This document shows, piece after piece, positions 57,096 to 64,000 of a stretch of 64,000 bases of DNA; positions within the stretch are counted from its first letter, which is position 1, and each line of letters begins with the position of its first letter. The stretch spans positions 868,001 to 932,000 of the forward strand of contig JAPPOB010000010.1 in assembly GCA_028818375.1 (NCBI GenBank), read 5' to 3'. The notes beneath the pieces were generated by a model. It was not told the DNA's origin and did not search any database. It was given only the letters and a program-made list of their open reading frames with translations. Origin of the DNA: Anaerolineaceae bacterium (lineage in GTDB: Bacteria > Chloroflexota > Anaerolineae > Aggregatilineales > Phototrophicaceae). A program made the position numbers and the translations under genes.

Positions 57096-57920
57096 ATGAG
57101 ACTGGTAATCCTCTTGCTGGCACTTCTGCTTGTCGCTGCCCCGCTGCGCGCGCAGGAGGAGTTGCCCCCGGGCTGCAACACTGCGGCCATGGGGACGATC
57201 TTTTCCTCGCTGGCTGCCGCCCTGTCGCAACAGTCGCTGCCGCTGGACCAGACAATCTACGTCATTGACGTGTTGCAGGACACGCTGGCCGCCCTGCGCG
57301 CGGCTTGTGAGGGCGAGACCTGGTCCGACCCCGCAGCGCCGGATTACAGCAACATTCCCCAAATGCGGGGCGAGGACGGGGCCTTTATCCTGGGCGATCC
57401 GGCGGCGCCCGTCACCATCATCGAGTTTTCGGATTTCCTTTGCCCCGCCTGCCAGCGTTACCATGAAACGCTGCGGCAGTTGATCCAGGACTACGTGGTC
57501 ACCGGCCAGGCGCGCTTCGAATACCGTATGTTTCCGGTCATCGACGCCGTCGCCTCGCCCCTGGTGGCCTCACTCGTCGAGTGTTCGGAGGAACAGGCGC
57601 AGGGCAGTTTCTGGCGCGCTCACGATCTCATGTTTGAACTGGTCAGCGCTGGTTTCCACGGCCTGACTCACTTCACCTTTGCGTCCCGCGCCGGCCTGAA
57701 TTACGAGGAACTGGGCGTCTGCGTCAACGAAACGGCCAACCAGGTGGTGGTTGACAGCGAGCTGGCGCAGGAACTGGGCGTTGCCAGCACGCCGACCCTG
57801 ATGCTGCGCTATGGCGATGGCGACATGGAATTCATTCTCGACGAAAACGGAAACCGGGCGCAAGGCGGTTTGCCCTATTTTATTCTGGAGACTATTGTGC
57901 GGGAAGCCAACGCGGAATGA
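57096..57920 (+). CDS. Exported DsbA-like thiol oxidoreductase
   Basis: 274 residues. A signal peptide (MRLVILLLALLLVAAPLRA, cut near 19) leads to an extracytoplasmic protein. A helical region (about 30-85) precedes the thioredoxin fold. The active site is C116-P-A-C119 in FSDFLCPACQRYH, and the cis-proline is in VASTPTLML. It resembles the Thioredoxin_4/BdbD-type group that oxidises or isomerises cysteines in exported proteins. GGGAGA precedes the ATG. It overlaps the aldolase gene by 4 bp (ATGA). No DsbB partner is in the window. Confidence 0.9.
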   Translation: MRLVILLLALLLVAAPLRAQEELPPGCNTAAMGTIFSSLAAALSQQSLPLDQTIYVIDVLQDTLAALRAACEGETWSDPAAPDYSNIPQMRGEDGAFILGDPAAPVTIIEFSDFLCPACQRYHETLRQLIQDYVVTGQARFEYRMFPVIDAVASPLVASLVECSEEQAQGSFWRAHDLMFELVSAGFHGLTHFTFASRAGLNYEELGVCVNETANQVVVDSELAQELGVASTPTLMLRYGDGDMEFILDENGNRAQGGLPYFILETIVREANAE

Positions 57921-58663
57921 ATGAAAGCGAACTGCGCGAACAGATCTGCCATATCGGCCGTCTGCTGTATCAGAACAACCTGATCGACAGCGGCAGCGGC
58001 AACATCAGCGCGCGCCTGGCTCCCGGGCGCATCCTCTGCACACCCAGCGGCCTCGCCAAGGGGTTCATGCGTCCCGAACAGCTCATCATCGTCAACCTGG
58101 ACGGCGAGCGCATCGACACGCCCAACGAAGCCAATGCCGACCTCGGCCCGACATCGGAATTGCCCATGCACCTGGAGTGCTACCGTCAGCGCGCTGATGT
58201 GCAGGGCGTCGTGCATGCCCATCCGCCCAACGCGGTCGCGCTCACCCTCACCGGCCATGGCTTCAGCGAGTGTGTGATTCCGGAGGCCATTGTGTTGCTG
58301 GGCGCCATCCCCATGACGCCCTACGCCACACCGTCAGGCACTGAAAATCGCGACGCCGTCAGCCAGCTGGTGCGCGAGCACGACGCGATTATGCTGGCTT
58401 ACCATGGCTCGCTGACCGTGGCCGACAACCTGTGGGAGGCCTACTTGCTGCTGGAAACCCTGGAGCACACGGCGAAGATTCTGGCCGCTGCCCGCAGCAT
58501 CGGCCCCATCGTCCCGCTTCCCGCACATCAGGTGCGCAAGCTCTTCGCCCTGCGCCAGATGCTGGGCAAGTACCGCCCAGGGGATGAGGCGCGTTTCGAG
58601 GCGGCCTGGGGGCCGGGCGTCACCTCCGGCGAGGCCATGAACGGCGTGGCAGGAGGGTCCTGA
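57917..58663 (+). CDS. Class II aldolase/adducin family protein
   Basis: 248 residues. Zinc ligands H100 and H102 (VVHAHPPNA) and H163 (AYHGSL), with the catalytic acid E81 (TSELPMH). SGNISARL (28-35) is the phosphate or substrate loop. The fold is that of L-fuculose- or L-ribulose-phosphate enzymes, which split or epimerise sugar phosphates; substrate cannot be set. The C-terminal 30 residues are an extension. It is coupled to the DsbA-like gene, an odd pairing, and lies just before tRNA-Glu and the sugar-uptake operon. Confidence 0.9.
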   Translation: MNESELREQICHIGRLLYQNNLIDSGSGNISARLAPGRILCTPSGLAKGFMRPEQLIIVNLDGERIDTPNEANADLGPTSELPMHLECYRQRADVQGVVHAHPPNAVALTLTGHGFSECVIPEAIVLLGAIPMTPYATPSGTENRDAVSQLVREHDAIMLAYHGSLTVADNLWEAYLLLETLEHTAKILAAARSIGPIVPLPAHQVRKLFALRQMLGKYRPGDEARFEAAWGPGVTSGEAMNGVAGGS

Positions 58664-58675
58664 CCCCTTTCACGC

Positions 58676-58704
58676 TTGACAGTTACTGCCCCTCCCGCTA
58701 CACT
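58676..58704 (+). promoter_or_regulatory. Sigma70-type promoter of tRNA-Glu
   Basis: TTGACA (58676-58681), a 17-bp spacer and TACACT (58699-58704). The start near 58711 is about 7 bases before the mature tRNA. Confidence 0.85.
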
Positions 58705-58717
58705 TGTTGGCGCATGG

Positions 58718-58790
58718 GGCCCCATCGTCTAGTGGCCCAGGATGTCACCCTTTCAAGGTGAAGACACGGGTTCGAGTCCCGTTGGGGCTA
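58718..58790 (+). tRNA. tRNA-Glu (anticodon UUC)
   Basis: A 73-base cloverleaf. The acceptor stem is GGCCCCA/TGGGGCT with a G-U first pair. The anticodon stem TCACC/GGTGA closes the loop CTTTCAA, giving anticodon TTC. The T arm is ACGGG-TTCGAGT-CCCGT. The discriminator is A and CCA is not encoded. Promoter and terminator flank it closely. Confidence 0.95.
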
Positions 58791-58794
58791 CTCT

Positions 58795-58820
58795 AAAACC
58801 GCCGACCAGGCGGTTTTATT
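58795..58820 (+). terminator. Intrinsic terminator after tRNA-Glu
   Basis: AAAACCGCC (58795-58803) pairs with GGCGGTTTT (58809-58817) over a 5-base loop, ending in TTTTATT. A clean nine-pair stem with an A-tract and T-tract. Confidence 0.85.
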
Positions 58821-58843
58821 GTTCTCACAAGACACGCCGGGTT

Positions 58844-58872
58844 TTGACAGAATTCCAGGACTTTGCTAGTAT
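58844..58872 (+). promoter_or_regulatory. Sigma70-type promoter of the glycan-uptake operon
   Basis: TTGACA (58844-58849), a 17-bp spacer and TAGTAT (58867-58872). The leader to the ATG at 58965 is about 85 bases. No operator repeat was recognised. Confidence 0.7.
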
Positions 58873-58964
58873 TTCCGCCGGTTTGGGACCATTGTGAGCT
58901 CCGGTCATCAATTGGCGCTCTTGCAGCGGTCTCCGATTGTCCTTGTCTTCATTCAGGAGGAACC

Positions 58965-60428
58965 ATGCACCATATTCGTCCACTTGTGCTGTTGCTGACC
59001 ATCGCCCTGGTCATCTCCCCTGCGCTGGCGCAGGATGATGTTCCCACCATCTACATCTACAACAACTCGGGCACGTTGCAGTTCGACGCCGGCGGCAGCG
59101 ACCCCGTAGTGCTGGAAGAAATCACCAATCACATCGTTGAGCAGATTGGTGTGCGCCCGGAAACCATCGTGCCGCCCGGCCGAGGCCCCGTGGCGACCGA
59201 GAAACTGAACCTGCTGCTCGGCTCCAGTGACCCGATCGACCTGTTCCAGACGCCCGGCCCTGGCTACTGGCACGACTATGCCGACGCCATCATTCCGATC
59301 AACGATCTGCTGGAAGAATACGGCCAGAACATTCTGCAGGTCATCCCTGAAAACCAGTGGGCACAGATGACGGACGCCGACGGCAACATCATGGGCATCC
59401 CGCGCAGCACGCCCACCAGCCCCTACATCACCTGGGTGCGCCAGGACTGGCTGGACGAACTGGGCCTTGAAGTGCCCGCCACCCTGGAGGAACTGGAAGC
59501 GACCATCGAGGCCTTCCAGGCGCACAACCCGGATGCCTTCGTCGCCACGCGGCCGCAGGACATCACCTGGTCGACCCTGGCCGGCTTCACGCCCAACGGC
59601 CGTTCCAACTGGCTCGACCCCGATGACGGTATGGTCAAGCCCTGGGTGCTGCAGCCTGGCGTCAAGGACTGGCTGACCAAACTCAACGAGTGGTGGAACG
59701 CCGGCTACTTCTACCCGGAGACCTTCACCAACTTCGACGCGCCGGAAGTCTTCCGCACCTGCAACCTTGGTGTGTGGATGGCCTGGTACTCGCGTATCAC
59801 GCTGATCACGCCTCAGATCGAAAGCAACTGCGAGGGCATCGAGTGGGCGCGCACCAGCATCGTCGGCCCCGAAGGCTACATCGCCACCTCGCGTCCGCAG
59901 AACGCCAGCGCTTACGTCATTACCCGCAAGGCGCAGAACCCCGAGGCCGTGATGAAGTTCATGGACTGGGTCTATCACGCGGACACCACCGACAACCAGT
60001 TGACCGCCCGCTACGGCATCAAGGGCACGCACTGGGACTACCAGGACCCCGAGACGCGCACGGTCGAGGTCTACGACAGCGGCTACGTCAGCGAGTACAT
60101 GCTTCCCAACCTCAACATCGAAATTCGCTACTCCGTGCTCGACCCGGCACGCGCCTGGCACGTGCAGTACCTAGGCAGCACGCTGATTGACCTGAGCGAT
60201 GCCAAAAAGCCCTTTGACGCGGACATCTCCTACAATCTCAGCCGCATCGCCGAGGATACGCCCTACCTGGGTGACATCCAGCGTCTGATGGACGAGCAGA
60301 CCATTCTCTTCATCACCGGCGCCCGCCCGCTGGACCAGTTCGATGACTTCATCAACGAACTGAACATGGCCGGCATCGGTGACTGGGTCAACGCCCTGAC
60401 CGCGCAGTACAACGAATTCGCCGGCTAG
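58965..60428 (+). CDS. Extracellular solute-binding protein of a carbohydrate ABC importer
   Basis: 487 residues from the ATG at 58965, with AGGAGG just upstream. A signal peptide (about residues 1-23, ending ALAQ) lacks a lipobox cysteine, so the protein is secreted or held otherwise. The mature part is a family 1-like binding protein with hinge segments such as GIPRSTPTSPYITWVRQDWL and ASAYVITRKAQNPEAVMKFM, similar to LplA/aldouronate-type proteins. It is rich in surface Trp and Tyr, fitting a sugar ligand. It is first in an operon with a sulfatase and two permeases. Confidence 0.9.
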   Translation: MHHIRPLVLLLTIALVISPALAQDDVPTIYIYNNSGTLQFDAGGSDPVVLEEITNHIVEQIGVRPETIVPPGRGPVATEKLNLLLGSSDPIDLFQTPGPGYWHDYADAIIPINDLLEEYGQNILQVIPENQWAQMTDADGNIMGIPRSTPTSPYITWVRQDWLDELGLEVPATLEELEATIEAFQAHNPDAFVATRPQDITWSTLAGFTPNGRSNWLDPDDGMVKPWVLQPGVKDWLTKLNEWWNAGYFYPETFTNFDAPEVFRTCNLGVWMAWYSRITLITPQIESNCEGIEWARTSIVGPEGYIATSRPQNASAYVITRKAQNPEAVMKFMDWVYHADTTDNQLTARYGIKGTHWDYQDPETRTVEVYDSGYVSEYMLPNLNIEIRYSVLDPARAWHVQYLGSTLIDLSDAKKPFDADISYNLSRIAEDTPYLGDIQRLMDEQTILFITGARPLDQFDDFINELNMAGIGDWVNALTAQYNEFAG

Positions 60429-60476
60429 TCTGACCCTGATTGGCGGGGCGTCGCCCGCGGCGCCCCGCTCCTGCCC

Positions 60477-61955
60477 ATGAAAACGCCCAACGTGTTGTTC
60501 ATCGCCGTGGACGACCTGCGACCGGCCCTCGGCTGTTACGGCGACGACAACGCCATCTCGCCCAACATCGATCGGCTCGCTGGCCGCGGCATGCGCTTCG
60601 ATCGGGCTTACTGCCAGCAGGCCGTCTGCAATCCCTCACGCGCTTCCCTGATGACCGGCATGCGGCCGGACAGCATTCGGGTCTGGGACCTCAAGTCCCA
60701 CTTCCGGGACGAGTTGCCGCCGGAACTGGCGCATCTGCCCCAACACAGCTGTGGCACCCCCTTTCGCCAGGCCCGGCCCGAGGCGGTCACCCTGCCACAA
60801 TACTTCATGGCGCATGGCTGGCACGCACAGTCGGTCGGCAAGATTTACCACGGCTCTCCCGAAATGCAGGACGCCCGCTCCTGGTCCGCGCCGGAGACCC
60901 TGAACGTCATCTGGAAGCGCCAGGACTATCTGCTGCCGGAAAACCAGTCGCCACCTGCCAGCCGTTGGCCCGGCCACAAAATGGCCTCCACGGAAGCGGC
61001 CGACGTGGCGGACAACGCTTACGGGGACGGCCAGGTCGCGGATGAGGCCTTGCGCGTACTTGGCGAACGGGCCGCCGGCGGCGGGCCTTTTTTCCTCGCC
61101 GTGGGCTTCCGCAAGCCGCATTTGCCCTTCAGCGCGCCCAAACGGTACTGGGACCTCTACGACCCCGCCGGGATCAGCGCGCCAGAACACCCCCGCCGCC
61201 CGCAGGGAATTCCGGACTTCGCCTGGCATGGCTCGGTTGAGCTGCGCGGCTACCGCGACATCCCCGACGAGGGGCCGCTGGCCGATGACCTGGTGCGGCG
61301 TTTGCGCCATGGCTATTACGCCTGCGTCAGTTACACCGACGCCCAGGTGGGGCGCCTGCTGGACGGCCTTGAGCAGCATGGGCTGGAGGACGACACCGTC
61401 GTGATACTCTGGGGCGACCACGGTTATCATCTCGGCGAGAAGGCCATGTGGTGCAAGACCAGCAATTACGAACTGGATACGGCCGCCCCGCTGATCCTGT
61501 CGGTGCCCGGCATGGCCAACGTCGGCCAGGGCTGCCAGGCGCTGGTCGAATTCGTCGACATTTACCCGACGCTCGTGGACTGCGCCGGCCTTCCCGTACC
61601 GGAGCAGGTGGAGGGCATCAGTTTGAAGCCCTTGCTGGAAGCGCCGGACCGGCCCTGGAAAAAGGCCGCCTTCAGCCAGTTCCCGCGGCCCTGGAGTTAC
61701 GTCGGCCGGCCGGCGGTGATGGGATACTCTGTACGCACGGCAGGCTGGCGTTACACTGAATGGCAGGACTTCAACACTGGCGAAGCGCTGGACTGTGAAC
61801 TTTATGACCACAATGAAGACCGCGCGGAGTTGCATAATCTGGCCCGGGATGCTGCCAAAGCCAATGTCATGTCGTGGCATCGGGGACTTCTGCGGAGTGG
61901 ATGGCGGGCCTGTCTGCCGGAGCTGCAGCAGGTGACGGTGGAAGCGCGCGCATGA
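60477..61955 (+). CDS. Cys-type sulfatase, iduronate-2-sulfatase-like
   Basis: 492 residues. The formylglycine motif C51-N-P-S-R (VCNPSRASLMTG) is of the C-x-P-S-R type and needs maturation by a formylglycine-generating enzyme. Metal ligands: D12 and D13 (AVDDLRP) and the WGDHGYHLGE pair near 313. Overall order resembles bacterial iduronate-2-sulfatase relatives. No signal peptide is seen, so it would act in the cytoplasm after uptake, which is notable. It ends in an ATGA overlap with the first permease gene and follows the binding-protein gene by 48 bp. Confidence 0.92.
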   Translation: MKTPNVLFIAVDDLRPALGCYGDDNAISPNIDRLAGRGMRFDRAYCQQAVCNPSRASLMTGMRPDSIRVWDLKSHFRDELPPELAHLPQHSCGTPFRQARPEAVTLPQYFMAHGWHAQSVGKIYHGSPEMQDARSWSAPETLNVIWKRQDYLLPENQSPPASRWPGHKMASTEAADVADNAYGDGQVADEALRVLGERAAGGGPFFLAVGFRKPHLPFSAPKRYWDLYDPAGISAPEHPRRPQGIPDFAWHGSVELRGYRDIPDEGPLADDLVRRLRHGYYACVSYTDAQVGRLLDGLEQHGLEDDTVVILWGDHGYHLGEKAMWCKTSNYELDTAAPLILSVPGMANVGQGCQALVEFVDIYPTLVDCAGLPVPEQVEGISLKPLLEAPDRPWKKAAFSQFPRPWSYVGRPAVMGYSVRTAGWRYTEWQDFNTGEALDCELYDHNEDRAELHNLARDAAKANVMSWHRGLLRSGWRACLPELQQVTVEARA

Positions 61956-62917
61956 GCCGGTCCTCCCGCACCCTGCCGCTGCAGAGACCGGGCGAGAGCC
62001 GTTGGTCGCATGCCCACAAGCAGTTCATCAAATGGCGCTTTTACTACTTGCTGATCACGCCTGCGCTGCTTTATTTCCTGATCTTCCACTACGCCCCGAT
62101 GGCCGGCATTCTCATCGCCTTCAAGGACATCTCACCCTTCGGCGGCCTGCAGGGCGTCATCGACGGCCCCTGGGTGGGATTCAAACACTTCACACGCTTC
62201 TTCAATTCCTTTTTCTTCTGGAACGTGATGCGCAACACCCTGGAAATCAGTGTGCTGAAAATCATTTTTGGCTTCCCGGCGCCCATCATTTTCGCGCTCA
62301 TGCTCAACGAAGTGACGCGCACGGTCGCCAAAAGGGTCGTGCAGACCATTTCCTATTTGCCCCATTTCATCTCCTGGGTGGTGGTCACCGGCCTTATCAC
62401 CGCCCTGCTGGCCTCCAACAGCGGCCTGCTCACCGGCCTGTTGAACTCGCTGACGGGCGAAAGCTGGAGCTTCCTGACCAACCCGGACCACTTCCGGGGC
62501 ATCCTGGTCAGCTCCCACGTCTGGAAGACGGTGGGCTGGAGCAGCATCATCTATCTGGCGGCCATCGCCGGCATCGACCCGCACCTCTACGAAGCGGCGG
62601 CCATAGACGGCGCCAGCCGCCTGCAAATGGCGCGCCACATCACGCTACCCGGCATCAGCTTCGTCATCGTCATCCTTTTCATCTTTGAAGTCGGCCACAT
62701 TCTCGAGGCCGGCTTTGAACAGATCCTGCTGCTGTATTCACCGGCGGTCTACGGCGTTTCGGACATACTCGATACCTACGTTTATCGTGAGGGCCTGATT
62801 CGACTGCAATACTCCTTCGCCGCCGCCGTCGGCCTCTTCAAGGCAATCGTGTCGCTCATTTTGATCATCGGCGCCAACTCACTGGCCCGCCGCCTGGGCC
62901 AACCGGGGATCTGGTAG
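61952..62917 (+). CDS. ABC sugar permease, LplB type
   Basis: 321 residues from the ATG at 61952, overlapping the sulfatase stop by 4 bp. Six helices are expected. The opening WRFYYLLITPALLYFLIFHYAPM and the ATPase-contact EAA loop (YEAAAIDGASRLQMARHITLPG, in two parts) are typical of the LplB/aldouronate permease group. With the next protein it forms the membrane channel for the solute bound by the 58965 product. Confidence 0.93.
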   Translation: MSRSSRTLPLQRPGESRWSHAHKQFIKWRFYYLLITPALLYFLIFHYAPMAGILIAFKDISPFGGLQGVIDGPWVGFKHFTRFFNSFFFWNVMRNTLEISVLKIIFGFPAPIIFALMLNEVTRTVAKRVVQTISYLPHFISWVVVTGLITALLASNSGLLTGLLNSLTGESWSFLTNPDHFRGILVSSHVWKTVGWSSIIYLAAIAGIDPHLYEAAAIDGASRLQMARHITLPGISFVIVILFIFEVGHILEAGFEQILLLYSPAVYGVSDILDTYVYREGLIRLQYSFAAAVGLFKAIVSLILIIGANSLARRLGQPGIW

Positions 62918-62928
62918 AGAGGCCGACC

Positions 62929-63807
62929 TTGCTGAATCTATCGCGTAACGAAAAGATCTTTCTCGGCGTGATTTACGTCCTGTTGCTGGGCGTCACACTG
63001 GCCTTTCTGCTGCCCTTCATCATCGTGCTCTCCACCTCCTTCATCAGCGAAGCCGAGTTCGCGCGCCGCGGTGGCTACGTCCTTTTCCCGGAGGGCATAG
63101 ATTTCACCGCCTACGACATCCTCTTCCGACGAAGTCGCGTCATTTTGAATGCCTACGGCGTCACGGCTTTTCGCGTGGTTGTCGGCACACTCCTGAACCT
63201 GGCGTTTACCGTCACCATGGCTTACGTGTTGGCGCAGAAGAACCTGCCAGGGCGCATACCGCTCACCATCTTCGTCTTTATCACGATGATCTTCAGTGGC
63301 GGTCTGATCCCGCGCTTCCTGCTGGTCGACTATCTGGGCCTGCGCAACACGCTATGGTCGATGATCGTGCCCATCCTGGTCAACGCCTGGTACATGCTCA
63401 TCATGCGCAATTTCTTCATGAGCCTGCCGGAAGAGTTGAGCGAGGCGGCCATCGTCGACGGCGCCACCGCGCCGGTCATACTCCTGCGCGTGGTCCTGCC
63501 GTTGTCGCTGCCGGTCATCGCCACCATCGGTCTGTTCTACGCCGTCCATCACTGGAACGCCTGGTTTGACGCCGCCATCTACATCGACAGATCGGAGTTG
63601 CAGCCGCTGCAAATCATCTTGCGCGGCCTGTTGCGCTCCGCCACCCTGGAAGGCATGGAAGAAATCTCCTTTATGGAGAAGCCGCCGCCGGCAGCCTCGC
63701 TGCGCTCGGCGCTGATCATCGTAAGCACGGTGCCGGTGCTCTTCATTTACCCTTTTATCCAGCGCTATTTTGTCAAGGGCATCATGATCGGGGGCGTGAA
63801 GGGCTGA
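62929..63807 (+). CDS. ABC sugar permease, LplC/YtcP type
   Basis: 292 residues from a TTG at 62929 with GAGAGG 6 bases upstream. Six helices. The EAA loop is SEAAIVDGATAPVILLRVVLPLS (in two parts). A family-typical MEEISFMEKPPPAASLRSA lies before the last helix. It pairs with the LplB-type protein 11 bases upstream. The ATPase is not encoded in the visible operon; a shared MsmX-like ATPase elsewhere is usual for this subgroup. Its stop overlaps the next start by one base (TGATG). Confidence 0.92.
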   Translation: MLNLSRNEKIFLGVIYVLLLGVTLAFLLPFIIVLSTSFISEAEFARRGGYVLFPEGIDFTAYDILFRRSRVILNAYGVTAFRVVVGTLLNLAFTVTMAYVLAQKNLPGRIPLTIFVFITMIFSGGLIPRFLLVDYLGLRNTLWSMIVPILVNAWYMLIMRNFFMSLPEELSEAAIVDGATAPVILLRVVLPLSLPVIATIGLFYAVHHWNAWFDAAIYIDRSELQPLQIILRGLLRSATLEGMEEISFMEKPPPAASLRSALIIVSTVPVLFIYPFIQRYFVKGIMIGGVKG

Positions 63808-64000
63808 TGTGCGACAAAGCGCTTCTGAAGGGCGTCATCCCGCCGATTATCACGCCTCTGGATGCCGACGGAGACGTCGACGAGGCAGCCGTCGAACGCC
63901 TGATCGACTTTCAGCTACGCAGCGGCGTTTCCGGCATTTTCATCATGGGCAGCAGCGGCGAAGGGCCATGGCTGGATACCGCCCAAAGGGAGTCCCTGCT
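63807..64000 (+). CDS. DapA/N-acetylneuraminate lyase family protein, partial (cut by right edge)
   Basis: The first 64 residues are visible. LKGVIPPIITPLDADGDVD is the family opening, and GSSGEGPWLDTAQRESL carries the carboxylate-binding loop (usual GTTGE). Schiff-base residues lie beyond the window. Its position directly after a sugar importer and sulfatase points to a pyruvate-dependent sugar-acid aldolase more than to lysine synthesis; this is inference. Confidence 0.85.
   Translation, partial: MCDKALLKGVIPPIITPLDADGDVDEAAVERLIDFQLRSGVSGIFIMGSSGEGPWLDTAQRESL

Noticed and set aside
58953..60161. Open minus-strand frame of 402 codons
   Set aside because: Antisense to the solute-binding protein gene, which has a signal peptide and AGGAGG site.

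Overview
The window looks like a chromosomal segment of a GC-rich member of the Chloroflexota, probably Anaerolineae-like. The main grounds are three large membrane proteins of families described mainly from Chloroflexi and Archaea: one protein of the Agl23/TIGR03663 type and two with the DUF2298 'YYY' signature. Codon use, promoter style (TTGACA, 16-17 bp, TAyACT) and gene packing are uniform. I see no insertion sequence, prophage, CRISPR array or rRNA. About 40 protein genes and two tRNA genes cover nearly everything, and no gene-free stretch exceeds about 300 bases.

Region 1 (1-20045, minus strand): nusA, cut by the window edge, behind its own extended -10 promoter. Upstream lies an eight-gene, almost fully overlapping run: a UPF0104-type flippase-like protein, a GT4 glycosyltransferase, a methyltransferase, and five giant GT-C-like polytopic proteins. 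One of these ends in NHL repeats and one fuses a PMT-like half to a DUF2298 half. This is the most interesting part of the window and reads as an undescribed cell-envelope glycan or glycosylation system.

Region 2 (20118-31664): tRNA-Gly(CCC) with a textbook promoter and terminator, rplY (bL25), a DapA-family gene coupled to gyrA, a membrane-anchored unknown protein coupled to birA, a GT-C protein, and a HIT protein coupled to a thiolase, which converges on a 2-hydroxyacid dehydrogenase.

Region 3 (31857-43385): a heterodimeric ABC exporter with one degenerate ATP site, followed by a second GT-C protein that is a close paralogue of the one at 26686. Then come an aldo/keto reductase, a third GT-C protein and an APC-type permease with an unknown C-terminal domain.

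Region 4 (43501-56860): fatty-acid desaturase, GH116 glycosidase, MFS exporter, polA, ornithine carbamoyltransferase, the c-di-AMP pair cdaA-cdaR, der and lepB. This is mostly core metabolism and housekeeping, with many promoters readable by eye.

Region 5 (56934-64000): a DsbA-like protein coupled to a class II aldolase, tRNA-Glu(UUC) with promoter and terminator, then a catabolic operon: solute-binding protein, sulfatase, two LplB/LplC-type permeases and a DapA-family gene cut by the right edge. The operon suggests uptake and desulfation of a sulfated glycan. No ABC ATPase is present in the visible part.
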